A stretch of 39,214 nucleotides of DNA from Balamuthia mandrillaris (Eukaryota > Discosea > Longamoebia > Balamuthiidae). The translations under genes and the position numbers were made by a program. Of this stretch, positions 1 through 10,470 are shown piece after piece. Position 1 is the stretch's first letter. Each line of letters starts with the position of its first letter. The DNA lies in the NCBI GenBank assembly GCA_031835245.1, contig JAVKOQ010000430.1, forward strand, positions 1 to 39,214, written 5' to 3'. A model generated the notes under the pieces. That model did no database searches and had not been told where the DNA came from. It was given only the letters and a program-made list of their open reading frames with translations.

Positions 1-431
1 CGGCCCCGTCCTCGTCCTCTCCCACGGGCTTGGCTCCTTACTCTGCCTTCTTCTTCGAGCTCCTCAGCAGTTTCCAATTCCTCCACACTCACCACCTCCC
101 CCACTGTTGTTTGTTGGACAGGATCCGCTGTTGTCGCTGCGTCTGCTGCCACGGATGCCCCTCCTCCCTCCTTCTCTACTGCCACTTCTTCCTCTACAGC
201 CTGCAACAACGGCCTGGCAAAACCATGTGCTGCGGGTGGGTTGAGGGAATTTCTTTTGCGGCCTCGGCTAGCATTGGTGGTGCCAGGGGGTCTTCCTCTC
301 CTTCTTGCTGCTCTTGCGGTAGGTGCAGCAGAGGGGGTACTGTTAGAGGAGGGGGCTTGTTGTTGTTGTGTTTGCGGATCTTGCCTTTCTTGTGGGCTGC
401 TGCTCCCGCCCGCAGAGGAGGGGAAGTGCAT
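1..431 (-). CDS. AT-hook, acidic low-complexity protein (partial, runs off left edge)
   Basis: On the minus strand one frame is open from about 527 down to base 1; the first Met in it is at 431. The product is Ser/Pro/Gln-rich at the start. It then has a basic stretch with RRRGRPPG (codons around 283-306), a good AT-hook core (RGRP), followed by a second basic patch RGRKRNSL. After that comes a long Glu/Val/Ala-rich acidic region and a final RGRGRGRG run at the window edge. AT-hooks bind the minor groove of AT-rich DNA, so a nuclear, chromatin-associated role is likely; the exact family is not recognised. The coding bias (acidic blocks, no stop over about 175 codons) supports this frame over overlapping frames on either strand. 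The 5' end is uncertain: an upstream exon could feed into the open frame. The C-terminus lies outside the window. Confidence 0.6.
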   Translation of the reverse strand, partial: MHFPSSAGGSSSPQERQDPQTQQQQAPSSNSTPSAAPTARAARRRGRPPGTTNASRGRKRNSLNPPAAHGFARPLLQAVEEEVAVEKEGGGASVAADAATTADPVQQTTVGEVVSVEELETAEELEEEGRVRSQARGRGRGRG

Positions 432-564
432 GTTCGACTCCCAACGACAGCACTCTGATTTTGCGGGTGGCTCAAAACTTTCCTCTCCTCCTCCTGGCCA
501 GCTTGCCCTTTGTGCTCTCGATTTTGCCTATTTTCTTTTTTCCCCGCCATTGGCAGCGGCAAAG

Positions 565-766
565 CAAGCCACTGGGGTTAGGGTTAGGGTTAGGGTTAGG
601 GTTTGCCTGGCCCAACAAAAATGGTAACGCCGCGGCAACCAGAAAGGAGCTGGTAGCACAAGGCCTGCTGACAAAGACGGAAGGGCCTGCAACCTCGTCA
701 AGACAGGCCTGCTTGTGCTTGCTTAGTTGGTTGGTTGGTTGGTGGAGGGGTCTTCTTGAGACGAAG
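565..766. promoter_or_regulatory. Bidirectional promoter region with a telomere-like GGGTTA box
   Basis: The segment lies between the divergent AT-hook gene (-) and hypothetical gene (+). It holds four and a half perfect GGGTTA units at 575-601. Interstitial TTAGGG boxes near promoters are known binding sites for Tbf1/Rap1-type Myb factors in fungi; that role here is inference. No clear TATA box is seen. Confidence 0.4.
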
Positions 767-1476
767 ATGGGCAGAGCTGTGCGCATGCCGACGGCAGCCC
801 GCCGCGCCACGGGTGGCAGCAGCGAGTTGGTAGTACGGGGACAACTGTTAGACAAGCGAGACTGTCCTCCGTCGGGGAAGGAGCACTACGGCCTGGTCAT
901 GAAGTACCAGCTATTAGAAGTTATCAGTGGGGTATGGCAGAACCCTGCAAGGGATACTGTACTCTATGTCGCGCATGGGGCGCCTGAAATGTCCAGAAGT
1001 CTCTACTACAAGGTACTCTCAAACTTGTACTTGCTCCCCTCCTCCAGGCGGGTCGAGTTGGAGACCCCTGAATGACTTGATTCTTATTTTGTGCTAACAT
1101 ACTGCTACTGTCATCCTGTCTGGACCTGCCGCCCAACACGTCCTGCTTTCTCTCCTTCTCTCGAAAGTTTTGTGGTACGCTGAAGAGTTTCAACGTGGGA
1201 GATGTGCACAGGTTACGCTTGAAAGAGAAGCTACCAGGTAATCCTTCCCCGTTCGATGTGGTGGTTGACCCATACCTGGAGCATGATGAAAGGGCTAGAT
1301 TCCTATGCCTAAGAGCTGACCCCGCCTTCTCTGTGGAGCAAGAGGATTTTTCACATAGTACAGAAGGGGAAGAAGATGACTACGATGAGGATGACGATTA
1401 TTACTCAGAAGAAGGTGATGACGGTGATGATGATGAGGTTGCAGAGGAACAAGTAGGGTCAGAGGAAGAGAGCTGA
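767..1476 (+). CDS. Hypothetical protein with acidic C-terminal tail (two exons)
   Basis: Exons 767-1012 and 1168-1476 are joined across a 155-bp intron (donor AAG|gtactc, acceptor tcgaaag|TTT), giving 184 aa. The join reads ...SRSLYYK|FCGTLKSFNVGDVH... without a frame change. The first 130 residues look like one compact beta-rich domain (ELVVRGQLLDKR, YGLVMKYQLLEVISGV, VLYVAHGAPEMSRS, VGDVHRLRLKEKLP). From about residue 130 the protein is almost entirely Asp/Glu. I do not recognise a named family. The pattern of a small beta domain with VMKYxVLEV and VGDVHxLxL resembles uncharacterised bacterial proteins seen beside surface or exported proteins, but this is a weak impression. ATG 767 is chosen because upstream Mets in the frame fall in the divergent promoter or the antisense AT-hook gene. 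Confidence 0.6.
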
Positions 1477-1915
1477 CACAAGGTTTCAACAATGTATATA
1501 TACCCGTTGCGGCAACCTGTGCCCTCCTATTCGAGGCCCAGCAAGACATATAAAATAACATGAGCCTGATTGTACAGACACACATATGCCTGCACACCTA
1601 AATATCCCAGAACAGGATTCTTTGCTCTCAGCAGGATCTCTTAATGAGGGACCTGCGGTGGGATCTATCCCTTCCACATTGGTGTTAGTGTAGATGCAGG
1701 GCTTAGCTAGGATTGTTTGTGTTCCATTGACAGGCTTGTTCCTCGGCCACACCCCAAATCCTAAACCTCTAGGCCTTCTTTTCAGCGCCACTGGAGCATT
1801 CACCACCCTCATCCCTCTGCCCTCCTTATCTGTTGTCTGTTGAGTTTTGAAAATGTTTAATAACGATAGGCGCATTTGGACGTAACAGCGAGGTTTTGAC
1901 CAGAATGTAGGCGAG
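1477..1915. other. Convergent intergenic region
   Basis: This 439-bp stretch lies between the 3' ends of the hypothetical gene (+) and OST3 (-). It contains a TATATATA run near 1494 and AT-richer sequence consistent with two 3' UTRs (ATAAAATAA near 1549). An open frame on the minus strand here is an out-of-frame continuation of the last OST3 exon and has no family signal. I see no gene or RNA in it. Confidence 0.5.
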
Positions 1916-3483
1916 TTAATGGAAAAAGAAGGGGTAGCCACCCACTTTGTGTTGGGCAAAAATATAGAGGATAAGGTGGATAACGTAGGCCAGCACCGTG
2001 AATAAACCAAGAAAGGCTCCCCTTCGCTTCCAAGGGTTCTCTAGCCGTGGAACAAAGTCGGTAAGCAGTACCCATGAAGCAGTACCTGCATAAAGTAGAG
2101 ACGGAGGAGGGACGTTAAGGCATCAAAAGCGTCCTGATGAGAGAAAGAGCAGTCTTCCTCTTTTCTGCACCACCACCTCTAGCTAAGAACTCAAAAGGAT
2201 ATAAAGAATGACCATGAATACGCCCTCCCAAATGTATTGACTGCGCGAGCCAGGTGCAAAGTAGGAAGGGCGCAGGTCCTGTCCTAAGCCTCTCCAAGGT
2301 GGCAGCCGGATAGCATTGAATATGACACCAGCCAGGGTGAATGCATACAGGCACTGTGGTGCTCAAAAGTTAGGTGGAGGACCACGACGTGTGGCAGATG
2401 TTTGGACAAGCACATTGCATTTCTTTGAGAAGAGAAGAGAAAAGGATTTGTTCTTACCAAGGTGAGCAGATAGAATACCAAGGGTTGTCGTTGCCAAAGG
2501 CCATAGATCAGCAAGAAAACAACAAATGCTATTGGCACGGCAATCACAGCTTGCTTTACCTCTGGACTATCCAGCAGTGGTCCACGAGCTGGGAACTATG
2601 CGACAGCAGCACAGTTAGCCACAACAATATCAACCACTAATCAGCAGCAGCAGGAGGAGGACGAAGGTGTGGTACAATACACGCATTGAGGTCTTTTGTT
2701 CAAGCCAGTGAGATAGGGCAAATGGTGCAGCAAGGTCTTGCATGCTCTTGGGCCTAAACTCTTCAACTTGCCGATGGGTGGAAGAAGCAAGATTCTGTTG
2801 CTCGGTGCTGCGCAGTAGGAGGAGAGTAGGCAGGCCTCTCACCGAAAACTTTTGTGCCGGCACGTCAAGGTACGCTGGATCACCGACAAAAGCAAACAAA
2901 GTGCGGCTTTGAGGGTTGGGCAGAGTGTCGAGGTGACTGGCCAACAATTGCCGTAGGTTTTCGTTGAGGGCACTGCAGTGCGATAGTTATTAATTACCGA
3001 AGGAGCAACGGGCAAGGAGAGCTCCGCTTGGCATCATACCAAGACTTACCCGCAAGGCACACAGCGCACACTGTCACTAGTCCACAACAGCAGCAGGTCG
3101 TATGGTCGCATAGTTGGCAGTACAAACCGTTTGTAGTTGGTTTCATTCATTGGGATGAAGGTGAATTGCTCCTGCAGTTCTCGTAGTTTTGCGAGCCGTT
3201 TTTCTGACTACAGTTGGCGACGGGCACATGGGTGAGAGAGAGAGAGAGAGAGAGAGAAAGCGAAGAAAGAGAGAGAGAGAGACAGAGAGAGAGCGAAAGC
3301 GAAGAGAGCGAGAGAGAGAAGAGAGAGAGAAGAGATTGCTGTCAGTAGGTCCACAGCAACTGTTGTAAGGCCACTCACCTTGGTCTCGGTTTGAGGGCAC
3401 ACCAAAACGGCTAAAAGGAATACAAAGAACAGCACGCTCAAGGGCCGCCAACAGAGCAGCAGCTGCAGCTTGTCCCTCCCCAT
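1916..3483 (-). CDS. OST3: Oligosaccharyltransferase thioredoxin subunit OST3/OST6 (MAGT1/TUSC3 family)
   Basis: Six exons read on the minus strand: 3379-3483, 3050-3207, 2683-2972, 2458-2561, 2191-2353 and 1916-2085. They total 990 nt (329 aa), the usual family length. The protein begins with a hydrophobic signal peptide (residues 8-30). A thioredoxin-like lumenal domain follows, with the redox motif C84-V-P-C87 after the family pattern KRFVLPTMRPYDLLLL. Four C-terminal membrane segments follow (VIAVPIAFVVFLLIYGL; CLYAFTLAGVIFNAI; VFMVILYILLSSTASWVLL; LFTVLAYVIHLILYIF) and the conserved end GGYPFFFH. Family role: it forms transient mixed disulfides with nascent glycoproteins in the ER lumen so that STT3 can glycosylate nearby Asn. 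The donor after exon 5 (A|gttctt) is weak but keeps phase and the conserved membrane helix. Intron 1 is mostly a (CT)n run on the sense strand. Confidence 0.9.
3234..3345. repeat. (GA)n microsatellite inside OST3 intron 1
   Basis: Imperfect GAGAGA runs with GCGAAAGCGAAG interruptions. On the coding (minus) strand this is a long polypyrimidine tract upstream of the intron 1 acceptor. Confidence 0.85.
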
Positions 3484-3611
3484 CCCTGCTTAGCGGCTGG
3501 ATTTTTCATGTGTTCTCGGGACGACGTGAAAAATAGGGTAGAGGGGCTAAAACTATCGTTTATTGCAGCGCACCACCTACACCACCACCACCACCACCAC
3601 CACAAACAAGC
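3484..3611. other. BAG6-OST3 intergenic spacer with (ACC)n
   Basis: The spacer is 128 bp between the BAG6 stop and the OST3 start, both on the minus strand. It includes an (ACC)n run at about 3577-3603. It must hold the BAG6 3' UTR and the OST3 promoter; no clear TATA box is seen. Confidence 0.5.
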
Positions 3612-6600
3612 TCAGTGTTGTGGTTTAGCGTGATGGCCGCCGCGAAGGTGAGGGTTGCCCTTTTGGTAGGCTGCGCTAAGATGTGTTGATTGCGGAAGCC
3701 GATGGGATTGACGTTGTTCGTCCTCCTGGATCATACGCAGCCAGTCTGGGGGTATATGGCCTGGGGAACGCTGAGCAGATGCTAGATCGAGGGTGGGGAT
3801 GGTAATGAGAGGAGCCCCTCTGCCATTATCCCTTGGCACAGAGGAAACAGTAGCAGCAGAAGAAGAGGTGTGCCCTGCAGAGAAAGTATTCATTACGTGA
3901 ACAGCGATAAGGTTGGAGCCCAGGCGAGCTACTTCGTCTCCCATGAAGGCAAGCCTCTGAAGGGAACAAAGGTTATGACCCAAAGAATAACAAGGTAGCA
4001 AACGGCCTGATAGAACTCCTTACCGTTTGCAAAAACCATTGCACAAAGAAAGCTGTATCTGAAAGCCCGCCCCTAAAATTGAGGGAAAGAGATTGGACGA
4101 GCTCCTGCACGAAGTCGCGGCTCCAGGCTTTCAAATCCATGGCAAACCTTTCCTCGCTTGACGCTAATATCAGCTCCAGCAGTCTATAAGTGTGACTATG
4201 TACAACGGTCAAGGCTGCTTCTGTGATATTGCCACCTTCCACAATTCGCCCCTTGATCTCCTAAATGTACCCATTGTAAGTTCGAGGCTGTTACTCAGAC
4301 CATCGCTGTTTCATCACATCACATCACCATCATCAAAGTACAAGGTGCGTTACCTCAGGTAGATTATTTTCGTCCAATGACTCGGACAAAGACTTGACAA
4401 TTTCCTGTGCAAAGCTCTTAATTCGGTCAGGAGAGTTTGAACTAAGGCCCACTTCGGTTTGTAAATAATTTGAAAGAGTGCGCTGCAGAGGACCCATAGG
4501 CGCCCAATTGCCCTGAAGCAAGCTGAGCAGATCCGGAACAGAGAGTTCAGACATTACTAAGTGGAAAATTTCACCAAGCGCATCGCTACCTGCAAGATGA
4601 CGGGACAGGATTGTTAGAGAGAGGTAAATAAATGCAAAACAGGAGCGTACCCTCCATAACATCAGTTTGCACAGGCGAAGAAGTGCCCTGTGCTTCCATG
4701 GTCTGTGCAAGAGAAGCTATGACATCGCTCACGCTTGGGGATTGAGTAGAGTCACTCACATTCCCCATTGCTTGGGTGAGTATTTGAAACATTCTTGCAG
4801 TTGCTGCAGGCTGTGACAGCGGTGCGTCACCAGACGCCGGGCTACTGGTTGCTTGGGCAGGGGGTACAGAAGCAGCAGAGGGTCGCGAGGCCAAGGAACT
4901 GAATACTTGCGACATCATCGCATTTAGATCAAATGGAGAGGCTGAAGTATTGGTACCCTGTGATGCGGTATTGGTTGGAATCCCAGAGGTGGGTGAACTT
5001 CTTGACGGCGTGCCAAAACTGTGAAAGACAGAGCCCATCAGGTTGTTGAAATCGGCAGGTGGTGAAGTTGAAGTTGTACCCTGGGCTAACAGAAACTGGA
5101 GTTAGTTATGTTGCTTTGGACTGATTTTGAGAAGAGTTTTAAATAACTAACCTCCTGAGGGAGAAGGTTGTTGTGGTTGTTGACTGGAATGTGTTTGCTG
5201 TATATTCTGAGATAACTGTTGTAAGATGGGAGTAACCATTGGCATTAGGTTGCTGAACAAGTTTGCCACACCACTAGCTATTTTGGCATTGGACAGGGTA
5301 GCGGACATAAAAGGGGAAAAGAAAAAGAAAAAAGTAAGAAACCGTGAAGAGCACGAATAAAAAAAAGGCGAAGGAGAAAAGGACAAGAGAAAGCAACCTT
5401 GAGCAGTATTTGGTGTGCGTGAAGAACCTGTTGAGGAAGCAGTGGCAACAGTACTCCTTGCAGGAGCAGATCCAGTGCCAAATCTTACGGAGACAGGTGT
5501 TGTGTTTGGCAACTGCAACTGACGTGCAGACCCCCTGCTTTCTCCCATTTGTGTCGAGGAGAGCAGTGGTGACAACAGCAAAAGAAGGCTGCCTAGAGGC
5601 TGCAAAAGAGGTGCTACTGCCTGCAGCAACTGTTGTGCTTCTTCTCTGTCGCTTTGATCCTCAATACTGCTCTCACGAGAAAGAAGGGCACCAAGTTGAA
5701 GAAGATGAGGATAACAGCGCTGCAACCAAGAGGCCAACTGCAGCACTTGTACTCCCATTCGCTCAACGGCGTTTGTTGCAGCGGAAGTTGAGGCTGACCC
5801 TTCCGTTCCTGTGATGGTCAAGTGTGAGTACTTATTGGTTGGAGTAAACAACCTTGGCATCGGCGTACCACTGCCAGTTATCTGCACCGAGAGAAGCCGG
5901 TCCACAGCAACCCTAACAGAGGGAGAAAGCTGTTCTACAGCTAACAACTAGCCCATCCATAACAACGTTAACACTTTGAAAAGAGTGAGACCAGGAAAGA
6001 ATAGAGAGCGCGTACTTGGGAAGATACTTGTTGTCCCTGAGATTGAGAAGGCTGCGAGGATTGTTCGCTTGAAGCGTAGTTTGTGGTAGCTAATCTAACA
6101 GAAGCAGAGCTGCCCAGGGGTACACCAAGAGAACTCAGCACATTTGAGAGAAGCTGGGTTTTATGGGTGATCCGGATCATTAACAACAGCTTTTTTGGAG
6201 GGGGCGGAAGGGGTTAAAAACCTCTCAGAGGCATGCGTACATTATTTAGGTTGGAGGTATCACTGCCGACTGGAATAGTGACAGCCCCCATCACAAAGTT
6301 CTGAGGTACAGGAGCTGGGGCTGGGGCACGTGCACTACTGGTCGAAGGCCCCATTGTGCTGGCAGTGCCTATGGCTGCATCCATTAGCGCAGAGAGAGGA
6401 CAGTAAAGAGGAAAGGAGGAAAAATACACACTCGACTGAGGAGGTGGCACATTTGGAGGACGTTCCACCATATGAAGAACTTGGCCATCTTGGATAGCTG
6501 GTGCGGCAGAGGTTATTCAACTGTCGTGGAGCAATCCGTTTAAAAAGATACTTACAGTAATCTTGGATGGTTTTGTCGTCTTTCAGAACTTTGCCATGGA

Positions 6601-6851
6601 AAATTAACCTCTGTGCCTCAGGAGGAACATTGGTGGATTCACTGATTTTAGCTTTCAGCTCTGGCACTGTAATCTAGAGAGCAAGCAGGTCTCCTGCGTT
6701 AGTCAGACTGACCAACTTATAACACATTGGAATAAAAGTGGCTTACATTTGGGGCCACGGAAAACGAATGAACGCGACTGTCCAAGGTCTTTACATTGAT
6801 TTTGATAGTGGCAGCAGGCTCACCCTGGGCAACATTAGTCTCTGCCGACAT
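3612..6851 (-). CDS. BAG6: BAG6/Scythe-like ubiquitin-like-domain chaperone
   Basis: Eleven exons read on the minus strand: 6747-6851, 6556-6673, 6432-6497, 6241-6374, 6016-6189, 5398-5947, 5152-5277, 4651-5085, 4354-4589, 4024-4260 and 3612-3956 (2526 nt, 841 aa). The N-terminus (about residues 15-90) is a ubiquitin-like domain: VKTLDSRVHSFSV, QRLIFHGKVLKDDKTIQDY and the BAG6-type exit HMVERPPNVPPP. A FVMGAVTIP segment matches human BAG6. Exon 6 carries the helical central domain (GVQVLQLASWLQRCYP). Exons 9-10 match the BAG6 region containing MSELSVPDLLSLLQGNWAPM. The C-terminus IPPDWLRMIQEDEQRQ...LSAAYQKG matches the human tail (PPEWVPIIQQDIQSQ...LSDAYLSGMP). Family role: a cytosolic holdase that triages tail-anchored and mislocalised membrane proteins with GET4 and UBL4A. 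It is shorter than human BAG6 (about 1130 aa). The exon 5 donor could instead lie 12 bp upstream. Confidence 0.9.
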
Positions 6852-6979
6852 CTTTCTTCCTTCTTCTCTCTCTCCTCTTCAGTTTTTCTTGCTTTTGTCG
6901 CCACAAAACAAAAAACAACCAGAAAAAAAAAGTTCTTGCGGTCTGAAGTTGCCCCCCCCTGCCTAGCAGATTAGCAAAC
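6852..6979. promoter_or_regulatory. Divergent BAG6/RIT1 promoter
   Basis: Only 128 bp separate the two start codons on opposite strands, so the promoters must overlap. The segment is pyrimidine-rich on the left and A-rich (AAAAAAAAAG near 6930) on the right. No TATA box is evident. Confidence 0.6.
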
Positions 6980-7529
6980 ATGCAACACGAAGACCAAGCT
7001 GGGGAGGCTTACTTAGCTACCACCACCATTCCTTTCCACAAGATCTGCCGTTTATTAAAGAGAGACGAAGAGCAGAGCCTCCTCAACCGTCTGGTGTCCA
7101 TTGAAAAGGATGCTAGCTTCGTTTCCGCAGTGAAAAGGTGGTTATCTTGTTGCTTTTTGTCATTCATTCAAGGCCTCCTAGCTTCTGACAACAAAGCTCA
7201 GGGAGTTACCAGCTTACCCCCTCGTCGCAAATCTTCGATGTGGCCTTTGGTACTTTCCCTCATTTGAGGATACTTGCTACTTTAAAGTGCACCTCCCTCT
7301 CCCTCTCCCTCTCCCTCTCCTCTCCCTCTCCCTCTCCCTCTCCCTCTCCCTCTCCCTCTCCCTCTCCCTCTCCCTCTCCCTCTCCCTCTCCCTCTCCTCT
7401 CCCTCTCCCTCTCCCTCTCCCTCTCCCTAATGGAAATTGAAGTCTACAGATGGACACACAGGCTATTGGCAGTTTAGTCTCAAACGTTTAAACCTCAACG
7501 TAGCGTTATTAGCAGCCAAAAATCATGGC

Positions 7530-7572
<43 letters not shown>

Positions 7573-9065
7573 CTCACATCCTCGCTTCACTTCAAGGTAT
7601 CATTGTGGATTCAACCAGAAAGGGAAAACTATTTCCTGACAGCTTTAGCAGGACCGTGCCTATATGGGCTTGTGTTATAAATCGAAGTTTGGAGCAGTAT
7701 AGGCGAGAACATGCTGGTGTTGATGAGAACCCAAAGGGGTCATCATCTTGGGACACAACATTACATGTCCCTCACTGGGTGTCTTCAAGAGAGAAAGAAC
7801 AGATAGAACAGCATATTGACGGATTTGTGCAAAGCTTGCTGGCACAAGGAAGCGCTAGTCTTGAGCTCCTTGCAAAAAAACTTGTGTATCCTCTTCGGCC
7901 ATATTGGATTTTTAATCCAGGGAATCATATCGTAGAAGAGGGATTGAATGGCGCAGAACAAGACGAGATTAGCATGTTTCATGCTCGAGCTATTGAACAC
8001 CAGCTGAAGGGCTTAGAAGGTTTGTAAGTTTAGTTTTATCTTTGAGTTAGATTGAAAGCTAAACCGAGTAAGTACAATAAGAAAATACAATTCCAATTAT
8101 TTGTGTTTCTGCTTCATGGGCTCCAAAGGGTGACACGACTGGGTATATTCAAGGAGCCGGGGATGATGAAGAAAGTTGGAGCCAAGGGCTGACCCCATCA
8201 TTATTCTGGAGGAACAGGTCTTATATCCTAAATTATCACTCTCAAGATGAAGATCAAGAACAAGACCTTATCTTCAACAAGGGTCAACAAATGGATGAGT
8301 CAACCATAACGAATCGTATTAATTTCGTTGTTAAAAAGATCAGCGAAGAGAAGGAACTATTATCAACTGATACTATGCATGCATGGTATTATAGAATTGC
8401 CACTACAGGCTTCATAGTTGGATACCAGGCACAAGGGCAGCTTCATCAAGGAGCATGGCCACTCACAACAAAAATGGCTGTCTTGGATTGCAGCATTTCT
8501 GTTGAGAGTACTTTAAAGCAACAAAGCTCTACTTATCTTCATCTTCCTATTTTGGTACATTACATTGGTAGTGTAATGTATTCATTCATATAACATCTTT
8601 TTATTTAGGAAGGAAAACGCCACAAAGGTTCTTTATTAAAGGCATTACCAAAAGCCATGTTGTTTGTTAAAGAGAATTTATACCAACAAAATCAAGTTTT
8701 CTTTTATTCAAGTGAACATCTAAGTGTTCCTATTTGTTTATGTATTGCTGCACTTGCTTTATACTTTGATAATACATCATCAGGTATGTTTTTTTTGTTT
8801 AATAGATGATTATATTTAATGTAACATTATTTTACTTGAATAGAACCAATCTTAACTAAGCAAAGCTCCAAAAAAGTTAACAAATCATTACTTCAAAAGT
8901 TATTAATGTTTGTTCATATATATTGTTATAAGGTAGTGTTTTCAATTTATGTTTATTTTATTTAATTGTATTTGTTTTTCAACCATTAATTAGGTCAACA
9001 TTCCTCGTATGCTATTTAAAGAACTTAACACCTTTTTTATGACACCTATAATTTATCAAAAATAA
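6980..9065 (+). CDS. RIT1: tRNA A64-2'-O-ribosylphosphate transferase (Rit1)
   Basis: Eight exons: 6980-7137, 7202-7286, 7443-7530, 7597-8019, 8082-8554, 8609-8783, 8844-8932 and 8994-9065. They total 1563 nt (520 aa; yeast Rit1 is 513 aa). Family motifs in order are PLVANLRCGLWYFPSF, CYFKSTDGHTGYWQFS, CIIVDSTRKGKLFPDSFSR, TVPIWACVINRSL, PIICVSAS and YIQGAGDDEESW...LTPSLFW. A C-terminal phosphatase-like domain ends with VNIPRMLFKELNTFFMTP. Known role: Rit1 adds a phosphoribosyl group from PRPP to A64 of initiator tRNA-Met and so keeps it out of elongation. In the phosphatase-like loop the usual Cys-containing signature is replaced by FFYSSEHLSVP, so that part is not a catalytic phosphatase. 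Two introns are almost pure CT repeats. Base composition becomes sharply AT-rich from exon 5 on. The exon 5 start could alternatively lie 14 bp upstream. Confidence 0.88.
7289..7434. repeat. (CTCTCC)n microsatellite filling RIT1 intron 2
   Basis: About 24 units of CTCCCT/CTCTCC occupy nearly all of the 156-bp intron (7287-7442). A second, pure (CT)n run at about 7533-7566 fills most of intron 3 (7531-7596). Confidence 0.9.
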
Positions 9066-9879
9066 TTCTATTGTCTTTTTACAATTAAACACAAAAGTGA
9101 AAGCTATATCTGGCTTTAAGTTCTTGTTTTTGAAAAGAATCTCCTTTTGCTTTTCACTTGGATTATATATAACCTTAAAAAAAACCCTTTTTCCTTTCAA
9201 ATAAAAAATAATTTTTTAAATCAAAAATATTTCTACTATTATACTATTTATTTATATGCTTCTTTCTTTCATTCTTTAAAAAAAAAGCTTATCTTTTACC
9301 TCCTTCAAGTTGGTTAAGGGCAAAAAGAACTTGGATATTAATACACATATTTTCCTTTCCTTTCAAATCCTAATTTGTATACTGTTGTAAACAGTGTGGT
9401 AAATGGACAATGAAAGTTTATTAGACAATTGTCAAAACTTTTGTCATTGGTCTTGTTTTTTGCTATTTTCCTTATCATTGCTATTGCAGTTGTCATTGCC
9501 CCTTAATGTAGTCTGTTTTTGTTTTCAAGAAAGTCCTGAAAAAAAGAAAGAAAAGAAAAAAAAGAAAGGAAATAAGGGAAAAGGTTTTGTTTTGTACAAC
9601 AGACTTCCAACTTCAACAAAAACAGTGTTTATTAAAAATAATACAGCAGTTTTCGGTTGCCTATTGTTGCAGTTCACAAGTGGCTGGCCAAAGAGAGATT
9701 CCCAAACAGCTGGCCATCAAAAACTACTCACATTAAAAAACAGCAGTGGCAGAAAAGCCGGAAAAATTGCTGAAAACGGCTGAAAACTACCAAAAACTGC
9801 TCATATTAAAAATAAAAGAGGCAAAAATCAGTGGTGTGTAGACTGCTGACTGCCAAAAACTGCCAAGTACGCAGAGTAA
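9066..9879. other. AT-rich region without a recognisable gene
   Basis: It begins at the RIT1 stop and is strongly AT-rich with many A and T homopolymers. Short open frames (for example 9403-9783, a Lys-rich low-complexity product) show no family signal. It is probably the RIT1 3' UTR followed by decayed transposon sequence leading into the LTR fragment. Confidence 0.5.
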
Positions 9880-10142
9880 ATAATCTTTAAGCAATTTTGA
9901 AGATCCTGCCTTCCTTGGAACTTTTCCAAGCCTAAACAAAAAAACCAAGAAACTTCTCTCCAATCCTGAGCCACTTTCCTTGGTTTGCTTCTCAACTATA
10001 AATACTTTCTACTCAACAAGAACAGAACAACTCAGGAAACAACTTACTCACAAATGCACTTTTTTTCTTCTTTTCATTAAATATGCTTGACTTCTATCTT
10101 TCTCTTTGTTATTGCGTTGGATTTATGGTCAGGTGCTAATAG
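9880..10142 (+). mobile_element. LTR fragment, family L1 (related to 12502-12889), fossil
   Basis: It aligns along most of its length with the 388-bp LTR at 12502-12889. Both carry a TATAAATACTTT promoter-like box, a CATTAAATA box and the CTTTCTCTTTGTT block. The left end is not resolved. It is a diverged, old, solo or broken LTR. Confidence 0.6.
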
Positions 10143-10470
10143 GAAAAATGAATAAAGTTATATTGATAGCTGCTAACAACTCACTGGCTAGTATCAATAT
10201 CAATATAAAAGATCGATAACAACTTATGTAAAGTTGTTGACAGAAAATAAGAAAGGAACAAAGAAAGTGTTAGTTATGTTGACTGTTGCCAATATTACTC
10301 AGCTTACCTACATCAACTTTTATTATTTCCAGTAGATTTCTTTCTTATGAAACTTATGAACTTTCCTTTCTTCCTTCTAATGCATGGCTTCTTTTGATTG
10401 GTTCTTTATGTCAATTCATTTTTTATCTCTTTTTGTATCTTCTCTTTTCACTCCTTTTTGTCAAGCCACT
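10143..10470. other. AT-rich spacer between two LTRs
   Basis: AT-rich with ATCAATATCAATATAAA-type sequence near 10190. I see no gene, and no conserved element part. Confidence 0.4.

Noticed and set aside
428-440. TGTTCGACTCC resembling a tRNA B box
   Set aside because: No matching A box or cloverleaf arms at the right distance, and it lies in a coding frame.
3577-3603. (ACC)n run as a CRISPR-like or minisatellite array
   Set aside because: It is a plain trinucleotide microsatellite in a spacer with no unique interspersed units.
3612-6851. Ubiquilin (UBQLN/Dsk2) as the identity of the UBL gene
   Set aside because: There are no STI1 repeats or C-terminal UBA domain; the central helical domain and the C-terminal IPPDWLRMIQED motif are those of BAG6.
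7240-7457. Ser-Pro and Gly-Glu repeat proteins
   Set aside because: This is the CTCTCC repeat inside RIT1 intron 2; the flanking exons join perfectly across it.
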